Shown: positions 36,310 to 45,340 of the stretch, in pieces
How positions within the stretch are numbered: position 1 is the first letter of the stretch
Layout of the letters: each line of letters starts with the position of its first letter
NCBI RefSeq assembly: GCF_014251955.1
Contig: NZ_CP059203.1
Location: 180,789-244,788 of the forward strand
Direction: 5' to 3'
From: Blattabacterium cuenoti
GTDB lineage: Bacteria > Bacteroidota > Bacteroidia > Flavobacteriales > Blattabacteriaceae
Length of the DNA stretch: 64,000 nucleotides
Program-made: the position numbers and the translations under genes
Notes under the pieces: generated by a model
What the model saw: only the letters and a program-made list of their open reading frames with translations
The model's database searches: none
What the model was told of the DNA's origin: nothing

Positions 36310-37193
36310 CTAAACTATTAAATGGAAATCAATTGTCAAGAGAAATAAGAAAAGAAATATCTAAAAAAATAGATCAAGATATACGAAAGAAAAAAAAACG
36401 TCTTCCTCATCTTGGAATTATTTTATCAGGAAACAATAGTTCTAGTTTGACATATGTTAATAGTAAAATACAAGAATGTAAAAATATAGGAATACAATAC
36501 TCTTTAGTCCATTTACCAGAATACAGTTCGGAACAGGATATATTAAAAGAAATTCAAAAAATGAATAATAATTCATTAATAGATGGTTTGATTGTACAGC
36601 TCCCTCTTCAAAAACATATTAATGAGGAAAATATCATTTTATCTATTAATCCAAAAAAAGATGTAGATGGATTTCATCCTGAAAACTTTGGAAAAATGTC
36701 TTTAAATATGAATGCTTTTTTTCCTGCTACTGCATTAGGAATATTAACTCTTTTAGAGAGAAATCAGATAAAAATATCTGGAAAACATACTGTAGTTGTT
36801 GGAAGAAGCAGGATTGTAGGAAGACCAATCAGTATTTTAATGAGCAGAAGACAAAATCCTGGAAATAGCACTGTAACTCTCACTCATAGTCACACTACTA
36901 ATATAGAACACTATACAAAACAAGCAGATATAATTATTACAGCAGTAGGAGTTCCAGGTTTTTTAAAAGGAAAAATGATTAAAAAAGGGGCTGTAATTGT
37001 AGATGTAGGAATCACCAGAATCCAAAATAATGAAAATAAATCTTTTTTAATAAAAGGAGACGTTGATTTTCATAGTGTTTATGGAAAAGCTTCTTATCTG
37101 ACACCCGTCCCAGGTGGAGTCGGTCCCATGACACGGATTATGCTTATAAAAAATACTTTAATAGCTGCATTAAATAGATTGAATAATTCATGA
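36306..37193 (+). CDS. folD: Methylenetetrahydrofolate dehydrogenase / methenyl-THF cyclohydrolase
   Basis: FolD interconverts 5,10-methylene-THF and 10-formyl-THF, feeding purine and formyl-Met synthesis. Diagnostic segments are the catalytic SLTYVNSKIQECKNIGI (lysine in the YxxxK motif), GLIVQLPLQKHI, DVDGFHPENFGKM, VVVGRSRIVGRPISILM and PVPGGVGPMTRIML. The length of 295 residues is normal. It overlaps rsmA upstream (ATGA). Its own TGA overlaps the ATG at 37190 that I take as the intended start of queE, giving a three-gene unit rsmA-folD-queE. Confidence 0.97.
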   Translation: MTKLLNGNQLSREIRKEISKKIDQDIRKKKKRLPHLGIILSGNNSSSLTYVNSKIQECKNIGIQYSLVHLPEYSSEQDILKEIQKMNNNSLIDGLIVQLPLQKHINEENIILSINPKKDVDGFHPENFGKMSLNMNAFFPATALGILTLLERNQIKISGKHTVVVGRSRIVGRPISILMSRRQNPGNSTVTLTHSHTTNIEHYTKQADIIITAVGVPGFLKGKMIKKGAVIVDVGITRIQNNENKSFLIKGDVDFHSVYGKASYLTPVPGGVGPMTRIMLIKNTLIAALNRLNNS

Positions 37194-37848
37194 AAAAAAA
37201 AAAACTATAACGACTATTACTACTAATAATAATCAAACAACAACATCTTTTTTTCCTGTCAAAGAATCCTTTTATTCTCTTCAAGGAGAAGGACATCATT
37301 CTGGAATAGCTGCTTATTTTATTCGTTTAGAAGGATGTAATATAAGATGTGATTGGTGTGATACTAAAACAAGTTGGAACATAAATAAAAATAATTTTTT
37401 AACAGTGAATCAAATTATTCATAATATAAATAGTAAAGTGAAAACCATAGTTATTACTGGAGGGGAACCTATGATGTGGAATTTATCCCCTTTAACTAGA
37501 ATTCTTAAAAAAAAAGGATATCGTATTCATGTAGAAACTTCAGGATCCTATCCTATTCATGAAGATTTTATTGATTGGATTACTATATCCCCTAAAAAAA
37601 AGAAACTTCCTTTAAAAGAAAATTACAAAAAAATGAATGAGTTAAAAATTATTATTTGTGATGAAAATGATTTTTTTTTTGCGGAAGAACAAGCAGGTTA
37701 CGTAAAAAAAAATTCGCATTGTGTATTATTATTACAACCTGAATGGAATCAAAACATAAAAATCATTCCAAAAATAATTTCTTATATAAAAAATCATCCT
37801 AAATGGAAAATTTCTCTTCAAATTCATAAAATGTTAAATATTCCTTAA
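37190..37848 (+). CDS. queE: 7-carboxy-7-deazaguanine synthase, frame broken by one base at an A12 tract
   Basis: QueE is a radical-SAM enzyme of queuosine synthesis that makes CDG from CPH4. The reading frame contains FYSLQGEGHHSGIAAYFIRL, the CxxxCxxC cluster motif (codons at 37336, 37348 and 37357) and VITGGEPMMWN. It has no ATG, GTG or TTG start before 37405, which lies after the cluster motif. The ATG at 37190 overlaps the folD stop in the same ATGA style as folD/rsmA, but the 12 As at 37193-37204 put it one base out of frame and a TAA follows at once. One extra A would give a complete protein of 219 residues starting MKKKKTITTI. Rescue by slippage on the A-tract is inferred. The 3' end overlaps hisI by 4 nt. 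Confidence 0.8.
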
Positions 37849-38462
37849 TCATTATCTTTTTTTAAATGTCTTTTTTTTAAAATTTCTATAACTTCTTGAA
37901 TAGAAGAATTTTTACTATATAAAAGTATAAGATAATGAAATAACAAATCTGCAGATTCATTTAAAAACAAGTTTTTATTCATATCTTTGGATTCAATAAT
38001 AACTTCTACAGCTTCTTCTCCAAACTTTTGAGAAATTCTATTAATCCCTTTTTTGAAAAGTTTAAATACATAAGAATTTTTGTTTTCCTTATTAATTTTA
38101 TTAGAAATTATATTTTCTAAATAAAATAAAAAATTGATTTTATTTATTTCTTTCCAACAAGTATCCGTTCCTTTGTGACAAACAGGACCTGTTGGATTGA
38201 CTTTAATTAATAATGCATCTTGATCACAATCAATTAATATATTTTGAATCAAAAGATAGTTCTTACTGATTTCTCCTTTAGTCCATAATCTTTTTTTAGA
38301 TCTACTATAAAAAGTTAGTTTTTTTTCTTTTATGCTTTTTCTATATGCTTCTTGATTCATATAACCTAACATTAAAACTTTATCTGTTTTTGAATCTTGA
38401 ACAATAACAGGAATCAATCCATCTTTAAAATTAATTTTTTCTTCTTGAATATATTTTTCCAT
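37845..38462 (-). CDS. hisI: Bifunctional phosphoribosyl-AMP cyclohydrolase / phosphoribosyl-ATP pyrophosphatase
   Basis: HisI (HisIE) carries out histidine steps 2 and 3. The N-terminal cyclohydrolase domain has MLGYMNQEAYRKS, SRSKKRLWTKGE and the metal site DCDQDALL with C-x15-C-type cysteines (GPVCHKGTDTCW). The C-terminal pyrophosphatase domain has KGINRISQKFGEEAVEVIIE and ADLLFHYLILL. The length of 205 residues is normal for the fused form. It is the last gene of the histidine operon, 59 nt after hisF, and its 3' end overlaps convergent queE by 4 nt. Confidence 0.96.
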   Translation of the reverse strand: MEKYIQEEKINFKDGLIPVIVQDSKTDKVLMLGYMNQEAYRKSIKEKKLTFYSRSKKRLWTKGEISKNYLLIQNILIDCDQDALLIKVNPTGPVCHKGTDTCWKEINKINFLFYLENIISNKINKENKNSYVFKLFKKGINRISQKFGEEAVEVIIESKDMNKNLFLNESADLLFHYLILLYSKNSSIQEVIEILKKRHLKKDND

Positions 38463-38521
38463 TTTATAATATAATAAATAATATAATAGTCATTCGTAGT
38501 AAATAAGGAGTAGTAGTTCGA

Positions 38522-39286
38522 TTATTCTAATCGAATAGGAATGTTCTTATTGATTAGATAATTTTTTAATTCAGGGATTTCTATTTCTTTATAATGAAAA
38601 ATACTAGCAGCTAAAGCTGCATCTGCTTTTCCATTTTTAAAAACTTGATAAAAATCTTCTAATTTTCCAGCTCCTCCTGAAGCAATAACAGGAATAGAAA
38701 GTATTTCAGATATTTTTTTAGTGATATCTAAAGCGAATCCACTTTTTGTTCCATCATGATTCATTGAAGTTAGTAAAACCTCTCCTATTCCTCTATTATA
38801 AGCTTCTTTTGCCCAATCTAAAGTTTTTCTTTTAGTGAAAACCCTTCCTCCATTTAAATAGACCCACCATTCATTTTTTTCGTATTTTGTATCAATAGCT
38901 AAAACAATACATTGACTTCCAAATCTACTAGAAAGACTTTCTAAAAGTTTTGGATTTTCAAAAGCTGCAGTATTAATAGATATCTTATCTGCACCTGCAG
39001 ATAATAATAATTCAACATCTTTTTCTTTTCTAATTCCTCCACCTACAGTAAAAGGAATATTAATATGACGAGCTATTTCTCTTACTAAACTCAATAATAA
39101 AGTTTTACGTTTTTCATTTGTAGCTGTAATATCTAAAAATATTAATTCATCTGCTCCTTGTTTTGTATACCAACTTCCCAATTCAATTGGATTTCCAGCA
39201 TCTTTAAGATGTTTAAAATTCACTCCTTTTACAGTTCTTCCATTTTTTATATCTAAACAAGGAATAATCCGTTTATTAGCTAACAT
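38522..39286 (-). CDS. hisF: Imidazole glycerol phosphate synthase, cyclase subunit
   Basis: HisF uses ammonia from HisH to turn PRFAR into imidazole glycerol phosphate and AICAR. It is a (beta/alpha)8 barrel with the N-terminal active-site motif IIPCLDIKNGRTVKGVNF (aspartate near residue 11) and the second half-barrel aspartate in LTSMNHDGTKSGF. IASGGAGKLEDF binds phosphate. The length of 254 residues is normal. It overlaps hisA by 7 nt and belongs to the his operon. Confidence 0.97.
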   Translation of the reverse strand: MLANKRIIPCLDIKNGRTVKGVNFKHLKDAGNPIELGSWYTKQGADELIFLDITATNEKRKTLLLSLVREIARHINIPFTVGGGIRKEKDVELLLSAGADKISINTAAFENPKLLESLSSRFGSQCIVLAIDTKYEKNEWWVYLNGGRVFTKRKTLDWAKEAYNRGIGEVLLTSMNHDGTKSGFALDITKKISEILSIPVIASGGAGKLEDFYQVFKNGKADAALAASIFHYKEIEIPELKNYLINKNIPIRLE

Positions 39287-40029
39287 TTTTTATTTTTTTG
39301 ATTATTCTTTTTTTTCCAATTCATAAGTTCTGATAATGATATTTTATTTTCATATATAGCTTTTCCTATAATCGCTCCATAGCATCCTAAATCGGATAAT
39401 TGATTTATATCTTCCATATTTCTAATTCCACCACTTGCAATAAATTCAATATTTGGAAATTTTTGAATAATTTTTTTATATAAAGAAAAAGAAGGTCCAG
39501 AAAGAACTCCGTCTTTAGATATATCCGTACAAAAAATTTTTTTTATACCATGACTGCTTTTTTCTTTTAAAAAATCCCAAAAAGAAATTTCAGAAACCTT
39601 TGTCCATCCATTAATCGCTATTTTATTATTCTTCTTAACATCCACTCCAAGTAATATTTTGTTTTCTCCGTAAATATGAATCCATTTTTTTAAAAGAAAA
39701 GGGTTTTGTACAGCAATACTTCCAACAGTAGCTATATATCCTCCACTGTCAAAAACAAGACGAACATCATTATCTGTATGAATCCCTCCACCAAAATCAA
39801 TAATTAGATGTGTATATGTCGCTATTTTTTCTAATACTTTCCAATGAACCACTTTCCCTTTTTTTGCTCCATCTAAATCTACCAAATGCAATCTAGATAT
39901 CCCATTATCTTCTAATAAAAATGCAACATCTAATGGATCATTATTATAAATTTTTTTCTTATTATAATCTCCTTGTATTAAACGAACACATTTTCCATCT
40001 ATAATATCTATAGCAGCAATAATATTCAT
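39280..40029 (-). CDS. hisA: ProFAR isomerase (phosphoribosylformimino-5-aminoimidazole carboxamide ribotide isomerase)
   Basis: HisA performs the Amadori isomerization of ProFAR to PRFAR. Its barrel is similar to HisF: the N-terminal IIAAIDIIDGKCVRLIQGDY holds the catalytic aspartate (D8). FGGGIHTDNDVRLVFDSG and the second aspartate in FCTDISKDGVLSGPS follow, then FIASGGIRNMEDI. The length of 249 residues is normal. It lies between hisH (18 nt) and hisF (7-nt overlap). Confidence 0.97.
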   Translation of the reverse strand: MNIIAAIDIIDGKCVRLIQGDYNKKKIYNNDPLDVAFLLEDNGISRLHLVDLDGAKKGKVVHWKVLEKIATYTHLIIDFGGGIHTDNDVRLVFDSGGYIATVGSIAVQNPFLLKKWIHIYGENKILLGVDVKKNNKIAINGWTKVSEISFWDFLKEKSSHGIKKIFCTDISKDGVLSGPSFSLYKKIIQKFPNIEFIASGGIRNMEDINQLSDLGCYGAIIGKAIYENKISLSELMNWKKKNNQKNKKC

Positions 40030-40047
40030 TAGTTTGAATTTTTTTTA

Positions 40048-40638
40048 TTATAAACGAATAAAATTTTCTAATATTTTATGTCCTACATAAGAAGATTTTT
40101 CCGGATGAAATTGTACTGCATAAAAGTTTTTTTTTTGTAAAGCAGCGCTATAAGAAACTATATACTCTGTTTTAGCTACAGTGTATTTTCCTAAAGGAGC
40201 ATAATAACTATGTACAAAATATTGATAACTTCCATCTGGAATCTTTTCAAATAAAGGACCTTTTAAATTGTGAATTGTATTCCATCCTATTTGAGGAATT
40301 TTGTCATTTTTATTTTCTGATTGAAATTTTTTTACTAACAAATCAAAAATACCTATACATGTAGTACTTCTTTCTTCTGAATGCTTACAAAGCAATTGCA
40401 TTCCTAAACAAATTCCTAATACTGGTTGTTCTAATTTAGAAAGAAGAATATCTAATTTTTTTTTTTTCAAGTGTTTCATAGCAAAATTAGCTTCTCCTAC
40501 ACCAGGTAGGATAACTTTTTCAGCTTTTTGAATAGATTCTTGTGAATCTGTCACCACCGCTTGTACTCCTATTCTTTCCAAAGAAAAAAGAACAGACTGG
40601 ACATTTCCAGCAGGATATTTTATAATAATTGTTTTCAT
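40048..40638 (-). CDS. hisH: Imidazole glycerol phosphate synthase, glutamine amidotransferase subunit
   Basis: HisH hydrolyzes glutamine and channels ammonia to HisF. The class I amidotransferase triad is visible: the nucleophile C77 in GICLGMQLL, and the histidine and glutamate in VQFHPEKSS. The oxyanion-strand motif ILPGVGEANFAM is present. I start it at the ATG at 40638 (MKTIIIKYPAGNVQS), the usual N terminus; another ATG five codons upstream (40653) is possible. The length is 196 residues. It lies between hisB and hisA in the operon. Confidence 0.95.
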   Translation of the reverse strand: MKTIIIKYPAGNVQSVLFSLERIGVQAVVTDSQESIQKAEKVILPGVGEANFAMKHLKKKKLDILLSKLEQPVLGICLGMQLLCKHSEERSTTCIGIFDLLVKKFQSENKNDKIPQIGWNTIHNLKGPLFEKIPDGSYQYFVHSYYAPLGKYTVAKTEYIVSYSAALQKKNFYAVQFHPEKSSYVGHKILENFIRL

Positions 40639-40659
40639 AATTATTTTTTTCATTAAATT

Positions 40660-41841
40660 TTACAAGATCCCTTTAGAACTCGGTAAATGTAATTTACGAT
40701 TAGGATCTTTTTGTATAGACATCTTGATAGCTTTGGCAAAAGCCTTAAAAATAGATTCTATTTTGTGATGTTCATTATTTCCTGTAGCATGGATATGAAT
40801 GTTGCATTTTGCAGATGAAGAAAAAGATTGAAAAAAATGGAAAAACATTTCCGTAGGAATTTTTCCTATTTTTTCTCTGTAAAATTGTACTTTCCAAGAT
40901 AATTGACTACGTCCTCCAAGATCCAATGCAACTGTGGCTAAACAATCATCCATAGGAAGTGAAAAAAAACCGTAACGTTCTATTCCTCGTTTATCTATAG
41001 CTTGATAAAATATTTCCCCTAAAGTTATTCCAGTATCTTCTATTAAATGATGTTCATCTACATGAATATCTCCTTTTGTATGAATATTTAAATCTATTAA
41101 ACTATGAAACGAAATCTGTTGTAAAAGATGATCAAAAAATCCAATTCCCGTTTGTACATGAGATTCTCCTTTTCCATAAAGTCGAATAATTATTTTTACA
41201 TCTGTCTCTAATGTAGTCCGTTTATGGACAAGAAATTTTTTGGATGTCTCTTTTAATTTTGATAAAAATTCATAAATTTCTTTCCAATTATCAGTTTGTA
41301 ATACAACTACATTTTTGATTAGAATATCCTTATTTATTTTTCCAAAATAAAATTTTTCTTCTTTTTTTGTAAGTTGATCATTATTATGATGTTCCTTTAT
41401 CCATATGGATTTACATCCTAAATTTTTGGCAAGTAAAACATCTGTAATTCGATCCCCAATAACAAAAGATTTTGATCTATTATAATTAGAGTTTTTTAAA
41501 TAAGAAGTTAGCATTCCTGTCCCAGGTTTTCTATTGGGAGATTTTTCTTCTGGAAAACTTTTATCTATATGAACAGAAGAAAAATTGATTCCTTCTGTTT
41601 TTAGAATTTTTAATATATGATTGTGTATAGGCCAAAAATTTTTTTCTGGAAATTTTTCAGTGCCTAATCCATCTTGATTGGTCACCATGACTAAATCATA
41701 ATTCAATTCATGAACTATTTTTGATAAAAAAAATATAACCTTTGGATAAAAATTTATTTTATTAATGTCATCAATTTGATAAGTAGGAGGAACTTCTTTA
41801 ATGATTGTTCCATCTCTATCTATAAATAATATTTTTTTCAT
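40660..41841 (-). CDS. hisB: Bifunctional histidinol-phosphatase / imidazoleglycerol-phosphate dehydratase
   Basis: HisB carries two activities. The N-terminal HAD phosphatase (to about 165) has the DxD nucleophile (D8, D10 in IDRDGT), MVTNQDGLGT and VIGDRITDVLLAKNLGC. The C-terminal dehydratase (from about 205) has the duplicated metal-binding histidines (GIGFFDHLLQQ, DVDEHHLIEDTGI, HHKIESIFKAF). I start it at the ATG at 41841 (MKKILFIDRDGT), since the five extra residues upstream are not conserved. The product is 393 residues. The fused form is known from enteric bacteria and Bacteroidota. It lies 15 nt after hisC. Confidence 0.96.
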   Translation of the reverse strand: MKKILFIDRDGTIIKEVPPTYQIDDINKINFYPKVIFFLSKIVHELNYDLVMVTNQDGLGTEKFPEKNFWPIHNHILKILKTEGINFSSVHIDKSFPEEKSPNRKPGTGMLTSYLKNSNYNRSKSFVIGDRITDVLLAKNLGCKSIWIKEHHNNDQLTKKEEKFYFGKINKDILIKNVVVLQTDNWKEIYEFLSKLKETSKKFLVHKRTTLETDVKIIIRLYGKGESHVQTGIGFFDHLLQQISFHSLIDLNIHTKGDIHVDEHHLIEDTGITLGEIFYQAIDKRGIERYGFFSLPMDDCLATVALDLGGRSQLSWKVQFYREKIGKIPTEMFFHFFQSFSSSAKCNIHIHATGNNEHHKIESIFKAFAKAIKMSIQKDPNRKLHLPSSKGIL

Positions 41842-41856
41842 TTCAATTTTATACAA

Positions 41857-42978
41857 TTACTTTCTTTTGTATGAGACATTTAAACATTTTTCAGAATATT
41901 TTTTAATTTTTTTTATTAAATATTCATTTTCCTCATGAGTTCCTACTGTTATTCTTAAACATTCATTACATAAAATAATTTTTGAACGATCTCTTACTAT
42001 TATGTTATTTTCAATCAAATATCTATAAAGATTTTTTGAATATTTGGTTATTTTAACTAGCAAAAAATTTGAAGAACTAGGATATACTCTCTCTATTATG
42101 GAAATCTTTTTTAGAGATTCTTCCATATACTTTCTTTCCGAAAGAATATTTTTTAAATGATAAAAAAATAGATCTTTATTATCCAATGCTTGGATCGCTA
42201 TTTTTTGCGAAATTTGACTAACATTATATGGATATTTTATTTTATTCATCCATTGAATAATTTCTTCAGAAGTAATAGCGATTCCTATTCTCAATCCAGC
42301 TAATCCCCAAGATTTAGAAAGCGTTTGTAGAATAATCAAATTAGGATATTGATCTATTTCTAGAGAAAAAGATTCTTGATCTGAAAAATCAATATAAGCT
42401 TCATCTAAAACAACTATTCCTGTAAATTTTTTTATAATATTTTGAATATCCTTTTTTTTTATATCATTTCCAGTAGGATTGTTCGGAGAACAAATAAAAA
42501 TGATCTTACTATATTGAGTGATTACATTTTCTATTTTTTTTAAATTTAATTGATATTCTTCTTTTGTTAGAAAAATTTTTACAACATCTACTCCATGAAT
42601 TTTTCCGATAACTTCATACATTCCATAAGTAGGAGGAAAAATAATAGAATGATCAATCTTTGGACGAGAAAAAATACGATAAATTAAATCAATTATTTCA
42701 TCACTTCCATTTCCTAAAAATATTTTAGATGAAAAAACATTTTTTATTTTTGATATTTTTTCTTTTAATTCCATTTGAAATGGATCTGGATATCTATTAT
42801 ATGAATTAGAAAATGATAAAGGAGATCCAAAAGAATTTTCATTAGCATCTAAAAAAATAAAATCTTTTTCTTTTTGAAATTCTTCTCTAGCTGAGAGATA
42901 AGGATCTATATTAAGAATATTATCTCTTATTAAGGAATTTAAATCAAAATTTGAACAGGTAATAGATTGTTGATTCAT
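41857..42978 (-). CDS. hisC: Histidinol-phosphate aminotransferase
   Basis: HisC is a fold-type I PLP enzyme that converts imidazole acetol phosphate plus glutamate to histidinol phosphate. Recognizable parts are the substrate-side LDANENSFGSP, IFLGNGSDEIIDLIYR, the aspartate segment VVLDEAYIDFS and the PLP lysine in LQTLSKSWGLAGLRIGI. The length of 373 residues is normal. It overlaps hisD by 4 nt upstream and hisB follows closely. Aspartate/aromatic aminotransferases are similar, but the operon position settles the identity. Confidence 0.96.
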   Translation of the reverse strand: MNQQSITCSNFDLNSLIRDNILNIDPYLSAREEFQKEKDFIFLDANENSFGSPLSFSNSYNRYPDPFQMELKEKISKIKNVFSSKIFLGNGSDEIIDLIYRIFSRPKIDHSIIFPPTYGMYEVIGKIHGVDVVKIFLTKEEYQLNLKKIENVITQYSKIIFICSPNNPTGNDIKKKDIQNIIKKFTGIVVLDEAYIDFSDQESFSLEIDQYPNLIILQTLSKSWGLAGLRIGIAITSEEIIQWMNKIKYPYNVSQISQKIAIQALDNKDLFFYHLKNILSERKYMEESLKKISIIERVYPSSSNFLLVKITKYSKNLYRYLIENNIIVRDRSKIILCNECLRITVGTHEENEYLIKKIKKYSEKCLNVSYKRK

Positions 42979-44276
42979 AATTCATTATTTAATCTAATTT
43001 TAATAGATTTTTTATGTGCTATTAATCCTTCTTCAGAAGATAAAATCTCTACACATTTTGATAAATTTCGTAACCCTTTTTTAGAAATTTTTTGAAAAGT
43101 CACTTTTTTAAGAAAACTATCTACAGATACCCCACTATAAGATTTAGCGTATCCATATGTAGGAAGAACATGATTTGTTCCAGAAGCATAATCCCCCATA
43201 CTAACTGGGGAATAATTTCCTAAAAAAACGGATCCAGCATTTTTTATTTTATTTCCCCAATAAGAAGCATTATGACAATTAATAATCAAATGTTCTGGAG
43301 CTACTTTATTAATTAAATGAATACATTCTTCCAAAGAAGAAAGAAGAATTATTTTACTATTTTTTAAAGATTTTTTAATAATATCTTGTCTACTAGATAG
43401 ATGTAGTAATTGTTTTTTTAATTCTTCTTTGACTTTTTTTATCCAAAAGTCGTTAGATATAGTAACTAAAAGAATATAGCTTTCTGAGTCATGTTCTGAT
43501 TGAGAAAGTAAATCAGAAGCAACATATTCTGGATTAGCAGTTTCATCTGTTAAAATTACGATTTCTGAAGGACCAGCAGGCATATCTATAGAAACAATCC
43601 CTTTTTGGGATACAATTTGTTTAGCTATTGTGACATAGGAATTCCCTGGACCAAATATTTTATAAACAGAAGGAATACTTTCCGTCCCATAAGCCATAGC
43701 GGCAATTGCTTGAGAACCCCCAACTTTATATATTTTTTGTATTCCTACATATTTAGCCGTATATAAAATAGACGGATGAATTTTTCCATTTTTATTTGGG
43801 GGAGTACATAAAACAATATCTTTACATCCAGCCAATGTACTAGGAATTCCTAACATTAAAACAGTAGATAACAAAGGAGCAGATCCTCCTGGAACATACA
43901 ATCCTATTTTTTCTATTGGAATAGATTTTCTCCAACATGTGATTCCTTGGGATACCTCTATTTTTGATTCTTCATGTATTTGATTTTGATGAAAACATAA
44001 AATATTTTGATATGCTATATCAATAGATTTTTTTAAACAATTTGAAATTTTCAAATTTGATTTATCAATATCTTCTTCTGTTACTTGAATATTTTTTAAA
44101 TTAAAATGATCATATTTTTTTGTATAAGCTTTCAAGGCAATATCTCCATATAATTTTACATTATTGATAATAGATAATACTAAATCCGTTAATTGATGAA
44201 CATTTTTCACAGGTCTTTTTATAAGATTTTTCCATGTTTTGTATGAAGGGTAAGAGTACACTTGAATATCATCCAT
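42975..44276 (-). CDS. hisD: Histidinol dehydrogenase
   Basis: HisD does the last two oxidations, histidinol to histidine, with NAD and zinc. Conserved blocks are IGLYVPGGSAPLLSTVLMLG, KIYKVGGSQAIAAMAYGT, FGPGNSYVTIAKQ, DMPAGPSEIVIL, the zinc-site SQSEHDSESY (glutamine and histidine ligands) and the catalytic INKVAPEHL histidine. The length of 433 residues is normal. It follows hisG by 19 nt and its 3' end overlaps hisC by 4 nt. Confidence 0.97.
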   Translation of the reverse strand: MDDIQVYSYPSYKTWKNLIKRPVKNVHQLTDLVLSIINNVKLYGDIALKAYTKKYDHFNLKNIQVTEEDIDKSNLKISNCLKKSIDIAYQNILCFHQNQIHEESKIEVSQGITCWRKSIPIEKIGLYVPGGSAPLLSTVLMLGIPSTLAGCKDIVLCTPPNKNGKIHPSILYTAKYVGIQKIYKVGGSQAIAAMAYGTESIPSVYKIFGPGNSYVTIAKQIVSQKGIVSIDMPAGPSEIVILTDETANPEYVASDLLSQSEHDSESYILLVTISNDFWIKKVKEELKKQLLHLSSRQDIIKKSLKNSKIILLSSLEECIHLINKVAPEHLIINCHNASYWGNKIKNAGSVFLGNYSPVSMGDYASGTNHVLPTYGYAKSYSGVSVDSFLKKVTFQKISKKGLRNLSKCVEILSSEEGLIAHKKSIKIRLNNEL

Positions 44277-44295
44277 ATTATGGTATATTTTTTAT

Positions 44296-45153
44296 TTACA
44301 GTATAATTTTTTCTATTGGAAGGACTAATATATCTTGTGCTCCAAGTGCTTTTAAATTTTCTATTATCCCCCAAAAATCATTTTCGTTTACTACAGAATG
44401 GACAGAACTACATTCTGTATTTGCTAAAGGAAGAATTACTGGACTTTTAATTCCGGGAAGATAAGAGATTATTTTTTCTAATCTTTCATTAGGAACGTTT
44501 AAAAGAATATATTTATTATTTTTAGCTTTTTTTACAGCTCGTATCCTAAATAATAATTTATCCATTATGATATTTTGTGGAGATCCTAAATGAAGATGAG
44601 AAGCTAAAACAGCTTCGGATTGAAGAATGGTTTCTACTTCTTTCAATCCATTCATAAATAATGTAGATCCACTACTCACTAAATCACAAATACAATCAGC
44701 TAATCCGATTCCAGGTGCAATTTCAACGGCTCCAGATATTTCATGAATTTCTGCTTGTATATATTTTTTTTCAAAAAATTCTCTTACTAAAAAAGGATAA
44801 CTTGTAGCAATACGTTTTCCCTCTAAATCATTTAGATCATTATATCTAATAGATTTAGGGACAGCTATAGAAAGACGACATTTTCCAAAACCTAAAGTTT
44901 CTTTAATTTGTATTCTTTTTCTTTTTTCCAAAAGAACATTTTTTCCTACTATTCCTATATCAGCGACTCCATCTTCTAAATATTGAGGAATATCATCATC
45001 TCGTAAAAAAAGGATTTCTAGTGGAAAATTAAGGGCTGTTGTTTTTAATTTATCTATACCAATATTAACCTCAATGCTGCAATCTTTAAGCAACTTGATA
45101 GAGTCTTCATAAAGACGTCCTGATTTTTGAATGGCTATTTTAAGTTTATCCAT
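44296..45153 (-). CDS. hisG: ATP phosphoribosyltransferase (long form)
   Basis: HisG joins ATP and PRPP, the first committed step of histidine synthesis. The N terminus KLKIAIQKSGRLYEDSIKLL and the PRPP loop ADCICDLVSSGSTLFMNGLKE are clear. At 285 residues it is the long form, with a C-terminal regulatory domain (about 210-285) that in the family binds histidine for feedback inhibition. The tail LLNVPNERLEKIISYLPG belongs to it. I start at the ATG at 45153, because the five-codon extension would begin with TTG inside the preceding hairpin. It is the first gene of hisGDCBHAFI. A candidate leader lies upstream. Confidence 0.96.
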   Translation of the reverse strand: MDKLKIAIQKSGRLYEDSIKLLKDCSIEVNIGIDKLKTTALNFPLEILFLRDDDIPQYLEDGVADIGIVGKNVLLEKRKRIQIKETLGFGKCRLSIAVPKSIRYNDLNDLEGKRIATSYPFLVREFFEKKYIQAEIHEISGAVEIAPGIGLADCICDLVSSGSTLFMNGLKEVETILQSEAVLASHLHLGSPQNIIMDKLLFRIRAVKKAKNNKYILLNVPNERLEKIISYLPGIKSPVILPLANTECSSVHSVVNENDFWGIIENLKALGAQDILVLPIEKIIL

Positions 45154-45166
45154 AGGAAAAAATAAC

Positions 45167-45200
45167 AAAAGCTTACTCTTTGATTATTCTGTAAGCTTTT
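45167..45200 (-). terminator. Terminator/attenuator-like hairpin just before hisG
   Basis: AAAAGCTTAC and GTAAGCTTTT form a perfect 10-bp stem with a 14-nt loop, 13 nt before the hisG ATG. On the minus strand it is followed by a T-rich stretch (TTTTGTTATTTTTT counting the stem end). The spot, between a candidate promoter and the first his gene, is where an attenuator would lie. It also reads as a terminator on the plus strand, where no gene ends, so a his-related role is favoured. Confidence 0.5.
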
Positions 45201-45282
45201 TTTATTAGTTAGTAATCTTTCATCATAATTATATATATTATAGTATCTATAGATAGTAGATAAAATATATAGATGAACTAGA

Positions 45283-45327
45283 TTAAAATTGATGCATCAT
45301 CATAATAATAATGAATGAATAATGCAT
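45283..45327 (-). other. Possible 14-codon leader reading frame upstream of hisG
   Basis: Starting at the predicted 5' end of the his transcript, an ATG opens a 14-codon frame with two His codons (second and twelfth), three Ile in a row and three Met in a row, then TAA. It lies between a candidate -7 box and the hairpin. It is not histidine-rich like classical his leader peptides, so translation and a role in attenuation are only a hypothesis. Confidence 0.25.
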
Positions 45328-45332
45328 TACAG

Positions 45333-45340
45333 CAAATATA
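45333..45340 (-). promoter_or_regulatory. Candidate -7 box (TATATTTG) for the his operon
   Basis: The minus strand carries TATATTTG, an exact TAnnTTTG match about 180 nt before hisG. It would give a leader of about 170 nt that contains the short reading frame and the hairpin. No convincing -33 element is visible. Confidence 0.4.

Noticed and set aside
45292-45318. Plus-strand short frame reading Met, three His, three Asn, Glu, like a his leader peptide
   Set aside because: It is on the strand opposite to the his operon and would precede xth, a repair gene. The run is probably a by-product of CAT/AAT repeats.
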